A DNA stretch of 64,000 nucleotides from Mytilinidion resinicola. Lineage: Eukaryota; Ascomycota; Dothideomycetes; Mytilinidiales; Mytilinidiaceae. Positions 1-10,932 of this stretch are shown here, one piece after another (position 1 is the stretch's first letter; the number at the start of each line of letters is the position of its first letter). A model generated the notes under the pieces. It ran no database searches and had not been told where the DNA came from. It saw only the letters and a list, made by a program, of their open reading frames with translations. The DNA is taken from positions 124,001 to 188,000 of the forward strand of contig NW_022985459.1 of NCBI RefSeq assembly GCF_010093595.1, written 5' to 3'. The position numbers and the translations under genes are program-made.

Positions 1-434
1 GTACACCTGATGGCTGCTGTCTGAAATGCTCTAGCAAAATAGTAAAAATTGTGACAAGATATAAAGTTCTTTGAGTGCGCAGCCAAGAAAGGGGTTAAGA
101 GATTAATAGTCACGTGACCAGTGCAACTATAGTACCCAAACCTCAAAATTCATCATATATCCATCTTATCGAATGTGAATCAAAGCTTCCCAGCACATTT
201 CACGATTCGCTCTGTTACCCAAAACTCAATCTCATTGTCACGTTCTACTACACGAACCTGCCGGCGGCTCGGGCCTTCCCCGGCCTCCCTCCCAGAAATT
301 CTCAAAAGTTCCTCCTCTCCGCTATCACACTTCATCCACGCATCGTCTGTATGAAGCTCGAAGCGACGACGTGCCGGAGAGTGTTGGATGGGGCATTGGT
401 AATATCCTGACTCTTAATCAATGCAACTGTGACA
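1..434. other. 5' flank of the helicase gene, no gene seen
   Basis: Only short overlapping open frames are present. The helicase frame has a stop (TGA at 408) before its first ATG, so this stretch is taken as promoter and 5' UTR of that gene. I see no clear TATA box and no RNA gene. Confidence 0.5.
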
Positions 435-3400
435 ATGTTAATATGGTGGCAGCGCCTATCCGTACGACCCTCGACGCATGCGCCGCTCCCTAGATCGAGA
501 ATCGAGCCCCTGTGGTACACACGACAACGGGTCCTGGGAAGAGTCATTGGCAGGAAATTGTTGACGACGCAGGCGGCGGCGGTACAGCAGGACATTCTGC
601 CTCCGTCAACTAGTAGCAATGAGAGCTCTGGTTTTATAGTAAGGAGGGTATCGAGGGGGAATAGGGCGCAGGGCAATGAGGAGCTCAATCAGGACGGTGC
701 TGGCCGGCACAAGAAGGCGAAGCGGGGTGGGCAGAAAATCACGGCTGCGAAGCATAAGAGGGCTGCTGCTGCGGCGGCTGCTGGAGCAACGCACGGCTCA
801 CTACACCAGCACCACAACCACACGCACTCGAACAGCGCGACGCCAATTCCTTCGAGGCGAAACGCGAGGTCGAAGGCTGCTAGCAAACGGGACCAGGTCG
901 CTGAAAACATGCACTCGCCCCCGAGAAAGAGAGCACGGATGGGGATGGTCGAGGACGAGACGATGCTTCCGCTGCCTACACCCAAAGACTACCCTCTAGC
1001 ACCCACAAAGCTTTTTAGCGCCAACCTTGACACGTGGCAAAAAGCGACAGAGGGCAGGATAGAGACCGATCATCAGTTGAACAGGTTGCCGAAGCCCGAT
1101 GGTGGATTTGAGTATTCTGTTACCTGCCGGGTCTATGGCTCTGACTTCGACCCTGCGGTTGAGACAGCTGTTGGGCGGGACAAGAATGCAGTAAGTCACT
1201 GTCTAAGTGAGCGATGGGCAATTACAACAGATCCCTAACTTCGCAAAGAGAAAAGCCGAACAAATCGCAACCCGTCGTCTACTCGGCCAACTGCACGCGA
1301 AGGGCCTGCTTGCGGAACTTTATCTAGGTGACAACGCGCAACCTACTAAGGAACTCGGCGCTCTGTCGGACGTGTACAACTATTGCGCCCGAACTCTCGA
1401 CATTCCGACTATCGAAATCAAACACATCCCCGCGTTGAATCGGAGGAAGCGGTATGTGAGAGTTACCATTGCCCATCCTTCAGAGGACAATATTTGCGTT
1501 CACGCCACACGCACATCTCTCAAAGTCGCCCTAAATGCTGCGTCTGTTCAATTTAAGCGAGCTGCGGAGCAACAGCATGCTGCGCAAGGAGCGACTCCCT
1601 TGATTGTCAGGGACTCTACTGCGCTTACCGAGGAGACTGCGAAGCCTTTCATGGAGTTCTACAAGCAGACTCGCCGTAGCTATTACGAAGTCAGGTCTGA
1701 GAGAATCGTCAGGTACGATGGACACCAAATCGACGAGGCCTGGAAATCACAAACATATATTGCACAGGAGCCTGCTGGAGAGCCAGCCATGTCGCTTGGC
1801 AAGAAGGAAGCCAGCGAAGCGCTTGCCCTGCTCACTGCAGCGGTTGCCCTGTCGAAGCAGAACCCGGAGGTATATGAGCAATTTCAAAAGATGAAGAGGA
1901 CCAGTACTGGCAAGGTGCTTAGCCCGGTACGGACTGTAGAACTGGACATTCCTGAAGATGCTGAAGAGGTCATGCGGAAGGCGGCTAGAGAAGTGCGCGA
2001 CAACACCATTTTCTCCAAGGATAGACCGAAGATGGCGCAGCAGGCCGTGGAAGAGGCGGACCATCGTCCGCGGAGGAGCCTGGATCCTTCCATGAACGAA
2101 GCTCGCAGTGCTGAAATGAAGGAGCAACTTGCGGCCTTCAATGAGAACCCGTCGCTTGGTCCTTTGAGGAGCAAGAAGGAAAACCTCCCAATGAATCAGT
2201 ATCGTGAGAAGGTGCTGGATCTCATCGAGAACAACACCTACAGCATCGTGGTCGGGGCAACCGGAAGTGGCAAGACGACACAGGTGCCGCAAATCTTGCT
2301 GGAGAAGTCCATCGAGGAGGGCGTCGGGGCTCAGACTAATATCATTTGCACACAACCGCGTAGGATTGCTGCAACGTCTGTGGCTCGTCGAGTCGCTGAT
2401 GAGCGCAATGAACGACTTCAAGAGAGCATTGGTTATCAAGTCCGGTTTGACTCGAAGCTCCCTCGACACAACGGCAGCGTCACTTATTGCACGACTGGCA
2501 TTCTGCTGGCTCAGCTGCAGAACTCTCCGGATGATATTTTGGATACTACGTCGCACATAATCATCGACGAAGTTCACGAGCGAGACATCATCATTGATTA
2601 CCTTATGATCACTTTGAAGAACCTCCTGGAAACTCGACGGCTCGAGAATAAGTTCGTTCCCAAGGTTGTCTTGATGAGCGCCACACTGGACACGGAGCTC
2701 TTTGCTAGCTACTTCAGGCAGCACAAGGAGGACGGCACAGTAGTTCCATGTCCTTCGCTGAGTGTGCCCGGCCGCACCTTTCCTGTGAAGGAGAAATATC
2801 TGGACGACATCATGGGCGAGCTACGTTTGAATTACGAAGCACAAGGCTTGAATGCCGTCTTGAACCCCGACAGGGTTTCTCAGAACTACATCGAGACTGA
2901 ATCTAAGTTCTCGTCGACGGCATCTACAGAAGATAACTTGGTAGCAGCTGCGCCCATCGACTGGAAACGCGATGCTGTCAACCCAGGCGACACGACGCAG
3001 GAGGATGGCATGGTTCCTGTTGGACTTGTCGCCGCTTCCATAGCCCACCTGGCGCAGACGACCACGGAGGGTGCAATTCTCGCTTTCCTACCAGGTCTGG
3101 ACGAGATAAAGAAGACTAGAGACCTTCTCACCACCCAGCCTCTTGGAGTGGACTTTTCCGATCCCGCGCGCTTCAAGCAGTACCTATTGCACTCCACGAT
3201 CCAGGGTCAGGATGATGTATTCGCCCCGGTCCCACCTGGTTGTCGCAAGATCATTCTTGCCACAAATATTGCAGAGACGAGTGTCACTATCCCTGATGTA
3301 CAGTATGTTGTAGATACCGGAAAGCTGAAGGAGAAGAGATACGACCAGACCACGCGAATTACTCAGTTGCTCACCACCTGGGTCAGCAAGTCCAATTCAA

Positions 3401-4773
3401 GGCAGCGAGCAGGAAGAGCCGGTCGTGTGCAGAACGGAAACTACTATGCGCTGTACTCTCAGGCTCGTTTCGGGGCTTTTAGAGCTATTGGGCTGCCTGA
3501 AATGCTGCGGTCTGACTTGCAGGAGGTTTGCTTGGGTGTCATGGCACAGTCCATCAAGACACCTGTGCGGGAGTTCTTAGCTGCGGCTATCGAGCCTCCA
3601 TCAGCAGAAGCCGTCGACTCGTCAATTGTGAATCTGCAGGCCCTGGACGCAGTTACCGAAGATGAAACACTCACGCCGCTCGGAAGAGTGCTCGCATCTC
3701 TACCCGTCCATCCATCACTCGGCAAGATGATCCTGATGGGCATCCTGTTCCGCTGCTTCGACCCTATGCTCATCCTCAGCGCGTCCTCACAGGGCAGATC
3801 GCTCTTCTTCAGCCCAATCGACAACAAAAAAGCAGCCGACGACGCCCGCAAAGTCTTCGCCTCCGAGTCCAACAGCGACCACATCGCCCTCATCAACTGC
3901 TTCCGCATCGCGCGCCAGCTCCGCGACCAGCAGGGCGAGTTCGCCCTGCAGCAATTCGCGCAGAAGTACTTCATGTCCATCCCCACCTTCCTCGGCATCG
4001 AGCGCACGATGGGCGAGATCGAAAGCATCCTCGTCCAAGCCGGCCTAATCCCCTTCACCGACCGCCGCGACCGCAACCGCTCGCAGAACGGCGATCCGGC
4101 GCTCAACAAGAACTCCGGCAGCATCCCGCTCATGAAAGCGCTTATCCTCGCCGGCGTGCACCCCAATCTCGGCGTCGCGATCAATCCGCGCTTGCTGCAG
4201 ACGCCCCACGAGGCCAACACGCTCATCCAGCCCGGCTCGCTGAACTACATGCGCGGGAATAGGATGGGCAGATCCGAAGGCCTCGTGCGCGGCGCTATGT
4301 TCGCGTTCAGCACGATGGCTAAGAGCGCGGATGGCAACACTATCTTCCTGAAGGACTCGTCGGCCGTCACGCCGCTCATGGCTGCGATCTTTGGCAGCAA
4401 GACTGCCATGCGCGATGGCCGCGTGCTGATGATCGATGACTGGCTGCCGCTGTATATCAAGCGCCCGGGTGGCTTCTATAGTCACTCGTCGAACATGGTT
4501 ATCGAATTCTTCAGGGAGGCGCTAGAAACGGTGCTCGGCTCTGCGTTTTCGCGCATCGCGAAGAAGGGGGAGGGGGAGCGGTATCTGGCAGATGACCCGG
4601 TGCTTGAGAAGTTTGCGGACCGGTTTGTGGATGTGTTGGGTAGGGATGTATCTGGTGGGGAGGTGTTTCAGAGGGGGGAGAAGAGGGAGGAGCCGGAGTT
4701 CAAGATTCGTGGGGCGGCGGCGAGTATGGCGGAGGGGCGTGGTCGGAAGAGGGATAGTGGGAGGATGAATTGA
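435..4773 (+). CDS. DEVH-box (RHA/DHX-type) RNA helicase, two exons
   Basis: ATP-dependent RNA helicase of superfamily 2, DEAH/RHA branch. Exons 435-1190 and 1231-4773 give 1432 aa. The intron 1191-1230 is only 40 nt (GTAAGT ... ACAACAG) and joins codons without changing frame; exon 2 lacks its own ATG before the conserved region. ATG 435 is the first in frame after TGA 408. Seen motifs: Walker A GATGSGKTTQ (about residue 594), DEVH box (about 698), SAT (about 734), motif V TNIAETS (about 930), motif VI QRAGRAGR (about 977), followed by HA2 and OB-fold-like regions typical of the family. A dsRNA-binding-like segment spans the splice junction (about 230-285). The first ~50 residues are Arg-rich with few acids, like a mitochondrial presequence, so a role on mitochondrial RNA is possible (inference). 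Ortholog name not assigned. Confidence 0.93.
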
Positions 4774-5628
4774 GGGGGTGGGCTGGGGCTTCGGACGGTG
4801 TTTGGACTGCAAACGGAACGCTGGCATAGCGGCTTTCTTGGGGGCTGTATGATATAGACTGATTGCATTGTATAAGAACTGTAATTCTACTGTATATACT
4901 CTTATGATGGTTGGAGGGTAGTGCGTTATGCGAAAGACTCTCATGCCGGCGCCGAAATATTAAAACTAGATGTCGAAGTTTCAAGGCTGTGATCACACTT
5001 GTACATTGCGACAACATGAGAGCGTAGTACATGCCACGTAGAGGGTAGTCTTGCGCATGCATGTACCGTGTTAGGTACTTGTACTCTTTTAGTCTACAAC
5101 ATAGTCATGATGTAAAAGTTCAAAACCCTCAGATTAGACCTAGGTACTGTTCAGACATAAGATCGTAGTTTGGGGCATCTATACTGTAATCTCAGGGCTA
5201 TATACATCATACTAAAAACACTCACGCTGTTACACGAACATGGTCTATGAGGTGCAGGCGGGGCACCAGGCACGTCCCACCGCACTTCAACTTCCCTCAT
5301 CATTCACCCTTCGGCAATCGCCTCCACGCCCACCTCCTCACTTCGTTTCTGCTCCATCGCATAGCATGTAAAGCACTTGTTGTACTGCTTTCCAATTGGG
5401 CCTTTTCTTGGATATTCATCTTTTCGTCGTAGAGACCTCGCCTCGAGCCAAGGCGTCGATAAACCTCTACCACACGCTCCGCCTCCCAAGCTCCCCTCCA
5501 CGCGCCTTTCCAACCCAGCAAACGTCCAAAGACCGATCGACCGCCTATTTCTACCCACCACCACCACCACCACCACCACCACCACCACCATCACCACACC
5601 AACCTCCAGCCCCATCGTCGTCCCCAGC
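4774..5628. other. Intergenic: helicase 3' end and chromo-gene leader
   Basis: No gene is seen. The last part (about 5270-5628) is CT/CA-rich and open in the chromo-gene frame, but it has no in-frame ATG, so it is read as 5' UTR. It contains a CAC trinucleotide run. Confidence 0.45.
5559..5592. repeat. (CAC)n microsatellite in a 5' leader
   Basis: About eleven CAC/ACC triplets with one CAT interruption lie just upstream of the chosen ATG of the chromo-like gene. If translated it would be poly-Thr, but no in-frame ATG precedes it. Confidence 0.9.
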
Positions 5629-7212
5629 ATGCCCCCCTCCGCGGCCCCCACCCGCAGAAAACCCATCCGCAGCCTCCCCCGCCCCACCTCCTGCTCCTCC
5701 TCCTCCTCGGATTCGGACTCGCGCCTCTGGCACCCCCGCCTACAAACCGCGCGCATCTACCAAACCCACCCGCGCGACGAGCCGCAGCCCGGCGCCGTCA
5801 AATCGACCATCCTGTCGCAATACTGGGTCGACTGCCACGAAGAAATCGTCGACCAGACGCATTACAAAGGCGGGCGCGCAGTCTACGTCATCAAGATCGA
5901 GTGGGACGCCGAGACGGCGGCGGCGAAGGGGGGGACGGAGACGGAGGAGCATGTAGATACGTCGGTGCTGTTTAGCTATGTCAGTCGGTATGAGTATGCG
6001 AAGTATGAGGGGCTGGAGGCGATGCGGGTGATGGAGGTGTACAGGGCGAAGGTGGCGAGGGAGGCGGAGGAGGCGGCGAGGCAGAGGAGGCCGGCGGCGG
6101 GGGAGGGGAAGAAGGCGGAGGGGGGGGAGGGGATTGCGGGGAGGAAGAGGAGGGGGAGGCCGCCGCGGAGTAGCGCTGGGTTGGATGGGGGGTTGGTTTA
6201 TGAGGGGTTGTTGCGGCCGGCTGGTAGGGAGGACGAGGAGAGTGATGAGGAGATGGAGGATAGTGCGGAGTCGAGTGGGATGGCGAGGGGAGATGTGGTG
6301 CGTGGGGGGTTGTTGGATCCGGTGGTGAGGGAGGGGGATAGTGATGAAGAGATGGCACAGAGTGGGGATGCGGGTTCTGGCGAAGAGGGAGATGAGGACG
6401 AGGCCATGGACGATGAAGACGAAGAGGAGATCGATGTTGCGAAAACCGGTGTCTACGGACCCGTGGATCAGGATCTGAACAATGACAATGAAGAGAACGA
6501 GGAGAGCGATGAGGAGGAATCGCGACCTTTGACTTCAAAGCAACGTATTCCACAAATATCCCTCCAAAGTCCCCTACCTAATCGAAATCGAAGCGGGAAA
6601 CAGCTTTCAAGGGCACGATCATCTTCGTCAAACTCCATCCGCCGCCACATATCCCGCAAAAAACCCGCCAATGCCCTCCCTACACCGACCTGGAGAGGCA
6701 AGAATTCTTTGCTCAACAGTACCAGCACTTCGACGACACCCCAGGCCAGCTCCGCTCTCCAGCTACGTGCGGAAAACGAACGGAAACGAAGTGCTCAGAC
6801 CCAATCAACCAGCAACAAGAAGCCCCGTAGCTCTATGAGCGACAGTGCGCAGTCAGCTTCTAATATCTCTCTCGCCGCGGACCCCAAGCCGGCTTCTGTC
6901 GGCAGCGAAGACGCCGACCAGGAGGAAGAAGAGGAGTCGGACTATGAAGACGAGCTGGTAGCCGAAGAAATACTGAATGTCAGCGTCACTTTCCCCGGCA
7001 ACCGACTCCCAGGGAAAATATCGTACCTCGTAAAATGGGCGCATTCAGACGGGCAACCGTCTTGGGAGGACGCAAAACAGCTAGGCAAATTAGAAGTGTT
7101 GATTGGTTCGTTCCATCAAAAATATCAGGAATGTCCAGACCCAAAAGTGTTGAGCAGAATGGAGAATAATCCCAAGCGCGCTGATTGGCGTTTCATCAAA
7201 GGTGGGGATTGA
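5629..7212 (+). CDS. Acidic chromo-domain-like protein with AT-hook
   Basis: Single-exon gene, 527 aa. The frame is open 250 bp further upstream, but ATG 5629 is the first in-frame Met. A basic RGRPP-type AT-hook sits near residues 172-180. Long Glu/Asp tracts follow (about 200-300), then a Ser/Arg-rich basic linker. The C-terminal part (about 445-500) reads as a chromo-fold: a conserved hydrophobic strand, then YLVKW and a PSWED element, then a closing helix. An N-terminal segment (about 65-130), again with a V-I-K-I-E-W strand, could be a diverged second chromo-like unit. A chromatin-associated protein is the likely role. The aromatic cage cannot be verified, so histone binding is not claimed. 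The 5' third of the gene is very GC-rich. Confidence 0.75.
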   Translation: MPPSAAPTRRKPIRSLPRPTSCSSSSSDSDSRLWHPRLQTARIYQTHPRDEPQPGAVKSTILSQYWVDCHEEIVDQTHYKGGRAVYVIKIEWDAETAAAKGGTETEEHVDTSVLFSYVSRYEYAKYEGLEAMRVMEVYRAKVAREAEEAARQRRPAAGEGKKAEGGEGIAGRKRRGRPPRSSAGLDGGLVYEGLLRPAGREDEESDEEMEDSAESSGMARGDVVRGGLLDPVVREGDSDEEMAQSGDAGSGEEGDEDEAMDDEDEEEIDVAKTGVYGPVDQDLNNDNEENEESDEEESRPLTSKQRIPQISLQSPLPNRNRSGKQLSRARSSSSNSIRRHISRKKPANALPTPTWRGKNSLLNSTSTSTTPQASSALQLRAENERKRSAQTQSTSNKKPRSSMSDSAQSASNISLAADPKPASVGSEDADQEEEEESDYEDELVAEEILNVSVTFPGNRLPGKISYLVKWAHSDGQPSWEDAKQLGKLEVLIGSFHQKYQECPDPKVLSRMENNPKRADWRFIKGGD

Positions 7213-7453
7213 AGGGGTGTCGTGCCATTGTTAGGGAGCGCTGGCTTTGAGAGGTTACGAATTGGATATGATTGCCAAATTTTGGATCTATTATGACTTA
7301 TGAAAGGTATTGTTTGGACAGGCTTTGGTATCGCTATCTTAGAAACGTTTTCTAGGAGGCCGCTGGAAAAGGATTAACGACGCTATGAAAGTTTCGGTCG
7401 CCGTCTAGTTCATTATTTTTCGATATCAAAAATAAATTCGGTACCCAACACAC

Positions 7454-7706
7454 CACGCGGGGTGTGAAAAAGGTGGCACACCAAAGCACCAAAATCAGCC
7501 GAATCGCAAAATGTCTGCCCACTTCACCAATATCCTCAGCAACCACAACAGATATCAAGCCCGATCAGATTAAATAATCTCATAGGAATGCTTCGAAAAT
7601 ATTAGTCTGCCAAGTTTTAGCCTTTCAAATCCACTGGAATTTAGCTTAATTATCCGTGAAAGAGGATGACTTGTTTTGATGTGCCACTTTTTTCACACCC
7701 CGCGTG
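7454..7706. mobile_element. MITE-like element, 253 bp, ~35 bp inverted repeats
   Basis: The left end starts CACGCGGGGTGTGAAAAA and the right end is its reverse complement. Over about 35 bp the two arms differ at three positions, all transitions. CACAC flanks both ends directly (7449-7453 and 7707-7711), compatible with a 5 bp target duplication. The interior has no coding capacity, so it is non-autonomous; the transposase family is unknown. The ends do not match the pogo-type element at 36-38.5 kb. Confidence 0.75.
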
Positions 7707-8037
7707 CACACCCTGCAGCCCATCGAACAACGTCCACTACAGAGGTACAGCCTTGCAAAGGTCGGCCCGATCCTTGCATGAGATCGCGCGGCGATAGCAG
7801 TATACCGACTGGAGTTACGAGAATCCTCTCGCATGCCGGCGTTATCGCTCTCCCAAAGTGGATTTATCGACGTCCGCTAAGAATGCTCATGGTTCCAAGT
7901 TCTTCATCGCTTCGGCTTTAGCATAGTCCTCTTTGCCAATATCCTCATCTCGGCCGACAGCGTTTCAATTTTCCGAGCTGCATCTATATTTCGTCGGAGA
8001 CACGGCAACGAAGTAAAGTCTACCTACATCATTTGCA

Positions 8038-8044
8038 TATAAAG
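8038..8044 (+). promoter_or_regulatory. TATA box of the SnoaL-like gene
   Basis: TATAAAG lies 124 bp upstream of ATG 8168, followed by a C/T-rich stretch and a CAAA-rich leader, the usual layout of a fungal core promoter. Confidence 0.5.
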
Positions 8045-8167
8045 ATGCAACGTTTACGCCTTCTCTTTCGTTTATCAGCACTCCCAAACTCCTAAATCAA
8101 CAGCCTCAATCTACTCCTTCCGAAAGTCGCGAACTCTAACCCACAAACCCCCTTCTCAACCACCAAA

Positions 8168-8745
8168 ATGCCCCCCTACCCCACCGCCCCCGAAATCTCC
8201 GCTATCTTCAAAAACATGGAGACAGGGAACTACCCCGAAGTCTTCAAGCGCGTCAGTCCAAATGTCGACTGGACGGTCATGGGTGCGTATCCTCTCCCTC
8301 CACCCCCGCTTCACCACTTGATAGTAATGTGAGCATCCAGGAACCCACCCCTGCGCCGGCCGTTACACCACCCTGGCCGCCTTCCAAAAGGGCACTTTAA
8401 AGCGCCTTGGCGCGATCATGAAAGAGCCGGGTATCAAGCTTAAGGTTAGGAATGTGATCGGGGGCGGGGAGCAGGCGTGGGCTGTTGTGGAGTTGGTTGC
8501 GGATGCGGAGTGCAAGAATGGTAAGCAGTCTACTTCCGATATGTTAGGAGTTTGGGGATCATAGAAGGGGAAGGCTAATGAGGTGTTTAGGAATGCCGTT
8601 CGAGAACACCTACGCGTGGTGTGTGCGGTTTGATGAGGAGGGAATGGTGGTGCAGGTGCGGGCGTATTTGGATTCGGCAATGGTGAAGCAGGCGGTGGAG
8701 GAGAATGAGGGGCCTTGTGAGAGTTTTAGGGCGAAGATTGAGTGA
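8168..8745 (+). CDS. SnoaL-like (NTF2-fold) protein, three exons
   Basis: Exons 8168-8282, 8341-8520 and 8591-8745 give 149 aa. Introns are 58 and 70 nt with GTGCGT/CAG and GTAAGC/TAG borders, and both junctions split a Gly codon. The protein starts with a helix, then NVDWTVMG, THPCAGRY, and a long sheet region (KVRNVIGGGEQAWAVVEL, then NTYAWCVRFDEEG), which is the order in SnoaL-like ketosteroid-isomerase/polyketide-cyclase relatives. The length is normal for the family. The substrate cannot be told: such proteins are often stand-alone in fungi, and no biosynthetic cluster is adjacent. Single-frame reading would miss it because of the two introns. Confidence 0.85.
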
Positions 8746-9150
8746 GGAGAAGAGACTCTGTAGAGAATGGAGGGGATGTTGGAGAATCAAGAGGACGTAG
8801 TGAAGGATGTATACACATAGAATATGAAGTTGATGTGAAAGCTGATAGTCACGTGATGTCTACCGAAGCGTAGTTTACCTCTGTCGCTTTGCAGATTCCT
8901 CTACTTGTAAGTATTTGAAGTCTTACTTTCTAAACATGAAGTAGTGATCTTATAGGGAGAATGGTCGTAGTGTAAGTTTGCACGTGGAGGCGCGCTTTTG
9001 CTTTTTGATTCCGTGTCCCCCGCTCGTGGCCTGTTTCCTGAGCATCACCACCACGCATTCATCGCGGCGCCCTCCTAGGGGCGTTGTATCTCCCTTTCGG
9101 AGATTAATCCTCATTTCGACTGGGAACGCCATCCTCGTAGCCTGCACTCC
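8746..9150. other. Intergenic, no feature seen
   Basis: About 400 bp between the SnoaL-like stop and the first BTB gene. No repeat or RNA gene is recognised; it presumably holds the promoter of the BTB gene. Confidence 0.4.
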
Positions 9151-10107
9151 ATGGCACCCAAAGGCTCCTCGAAACGCAAACGTTCGGTCAACGACACAAC
9201 CCACTCCGATCAAGTAACCGTCACATTAATTATCGGCCCCGATGCCACGCCCTTCGACATACACCGCGAGCTACTATGTAAGCGGTCCGAGTTCTTCCGG
9301 GGCGCGTTCAAAGGCGGATTTAGGGAAGCTGGGGAGCGGAGCATGGTATTGGATGACGTGTCCGTATTCTTGATGCGGCAATTCATGCGGTGGATATACA
9401 ACGGCGCTTTTCCCTTTACCGCCACCATCGAAGATGGAAGGAACGACGACGTCCATGCCATTCTAGACCCAGACGAGCTGCTGGACCTCTACATTTTTGG
9501 TGATCGTTACGATCTCCCTACTTTACGTGGTGATAGCCTCGCTATGATACAGGAAGCTTTCCATGAAGAGGACGATGATTCTGAAGAAGAGTTTAGCGAT
9601 GATGGAGAGGAATACAGTGACGTCGATGAGGAGAGCGCTGACGACGAAGAGGAGAGCGGTAGTGACGAAGAGGAGAGCAGTGATGACGAAGAGGAAAGCG
9701 GCGATGTCGAAGAGGAGAACAATGACGAAGAAGATGACCTCTCTGTCCCCCTAGAATTCGTCGTACGTGCATATGAGAATCTCCCGCATTCTTCAGCCAT
9801 GTGCAAATGGCTAGCGTGGCACATGTCCAAGACTTGGCAGCCGGGCGACCTCCACCCAGATGAATTTGACACCCTGTCTCACCTGCCGCATGCTTTCATC
9901 CTTGCTGTGGCAATCTACAGTCGGCAGCGAATGGAACGAGCAATAGAGGATGGTGTGGAAGTTAACGATATGGCGCTACTGTTAGAAGAAGGAGACGAGC
10001 TGACTTGCCAGCTTCATGAGCATACTTTGACTGGCCAATGTGTAGACGTCGCGGATCAGTCGGTATTAAGAAAGAACTTTCGGAAGCTTGATGTTCTGAG
10101 CGGATGA
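9151..10107 (+). CDS. BTB/POZ domain protein with acidic repeat (copy 1)
   Basis: Single exon, 318 aa. A KRKR basic patch (residues 9-12) is followed by a BTB/POZ fold (about 20-125): the V-x-F-D-I-H-x-x-L-L strand-helix, FFRGAFKGGF, the MRQFMRWIYNG helix and [13 protein letters not shown]. Residues about 137-195 are an acid tract built from near-identical Glu/Asp/Ser octamers. The C-terminal part (about 200-318) is shared with the other BTB genes here and carries a CQLHEH motif. BTB domains mediate dimerisation and, in some proteins, cullin-3 binding; no partner domain (Kelch, zinc finger) is present, so the function is open. Same family as 10933, 22501 and 23719. Confidence 0.88.
   Translation: MAPKGSSKRKRSVNDTTHSDQVTVTLIIGPDATPFDIHRELLCKRSEFFRGAFKGGFREAGERSMVLDDVSVFLMRQFMRWIYNGAFPFTATIEDGRNDDVHAILDPDELLDLYIFGDRYDLPTLRGDSLAMIQEAFHEEDDDSEEEFSDDGEEYSDVDEESADDEEESGSDEEESSDDEEESGDVEEENNDEEDDLSVPLEFVVRAYENLPHSSAMCKWLAWHMSKTWQPGDLHPDEFDTLSHLPHAFILAVAIYSRQRMERAIEDGVEVNDMALLLEEGDELTCQLHEHTLTGQCVDVADQSVLRKNFRKLDVLSG
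9622..9725 (+). repeat. 24 bp coding minisatellite in BTB copy 1
   Basis: Four imperfect units of about 24 bp (GACGAAGAGGAGAGCGGTAG-like) encode the Asp/Glu/Ser octamers. The other BTB copies lack it, so it is an expansion specific to this gene. Confidence 0.75.
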
Positions 10108-10932
10108 TCTCTTGAGGCATAGTCGCCTTCCGCCTAAGATTATTAGACGCCGTGGTTCAGGATTGTCCTATCCGTCGTTAGCTTTTCTTGTTAACCTGCA
10201 TGTTCTCTTCTTTCTTGATACCTACCATGGCACTGCACAGAACAGGGAAGAACGTTGGATGTGCAGAACCCAAAAGATTGTTGAAGTCTAACACCTCGAA
10301 CAATGAGATGGAACAGGCTACAAGGATTCACTTATAGAACAGATCGTGGCGAAAGGACGGACCAATTACTTGAAAGCTATATTAGTTTGTCATAAGCCTT
10401 CTTGAGAGGGTACGCGGTTCTTTATTTGATAGAAGAATCTGGAAAGGAAACTTAGCGTGAACGCTGGTCTCCCAGAATCACCTCAATCTCAGTGCGTTCA
10501 AGGGGCAAGATATATTAGATGCTGATTTGTGTACGTGTATCATGTTCACAGAGAGTTGTACCTGATAAGTTGCAGATGCTCCTGAATCACGTGAGACGAC
10601 GGAAACATTTGATCCAAAAATTTATTCCCCGCTGATATAGATAACGTGATCGTTCGAATGATGGTTCCCAGTTCATTTGAAGTTCGATTTAAATTCTAGA
10701 GCTTATTATGCTCCTCGATTCAAGACTGAGTATGCAGTCGACACGTGGCAGCGCGTTTGTGCATTTATAGAGGCGTGTTTCCCCGCCCTCTGTGCCTCCT
10801 TCCTTCCATCACCACCTTTCTTCAGCTTCCCTACCGCGGAGAGACCCACGACCTCTTCGTCCACTAGGCTCCTCGTCAATCACCGCCTCGGTGTCCGAGT
10901 AGCCTCGGCGCTCTCTGGCTTCCTCTTGCACC
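10108..10932. other. Intergenic between BTB copies 1 and 2
   Basis: No gene seen. The stretch before ATG 10933 is C/T-rich (from about 10780) and probably the leader of BTB copy 2. Confidence 0.4.

Larger units (their letters stand above)
7213..8167. other. Intergenic with MITE and promoter of the SnoaL-like gene
   Basis: Apart from the MITE at 7454-7706 and the TATA box at 8038 no gene is seen. The open frames here read through the element's inverted repeats and look like chance. Confidence 0.5.

Noticed and set aside
5981..6553. 190-codon Pro/His/Ser-rich minus-strand frame
   Set aside because: It is the antisense shadow of the acidic Glu/Gly tracts of the chromo-like gene.
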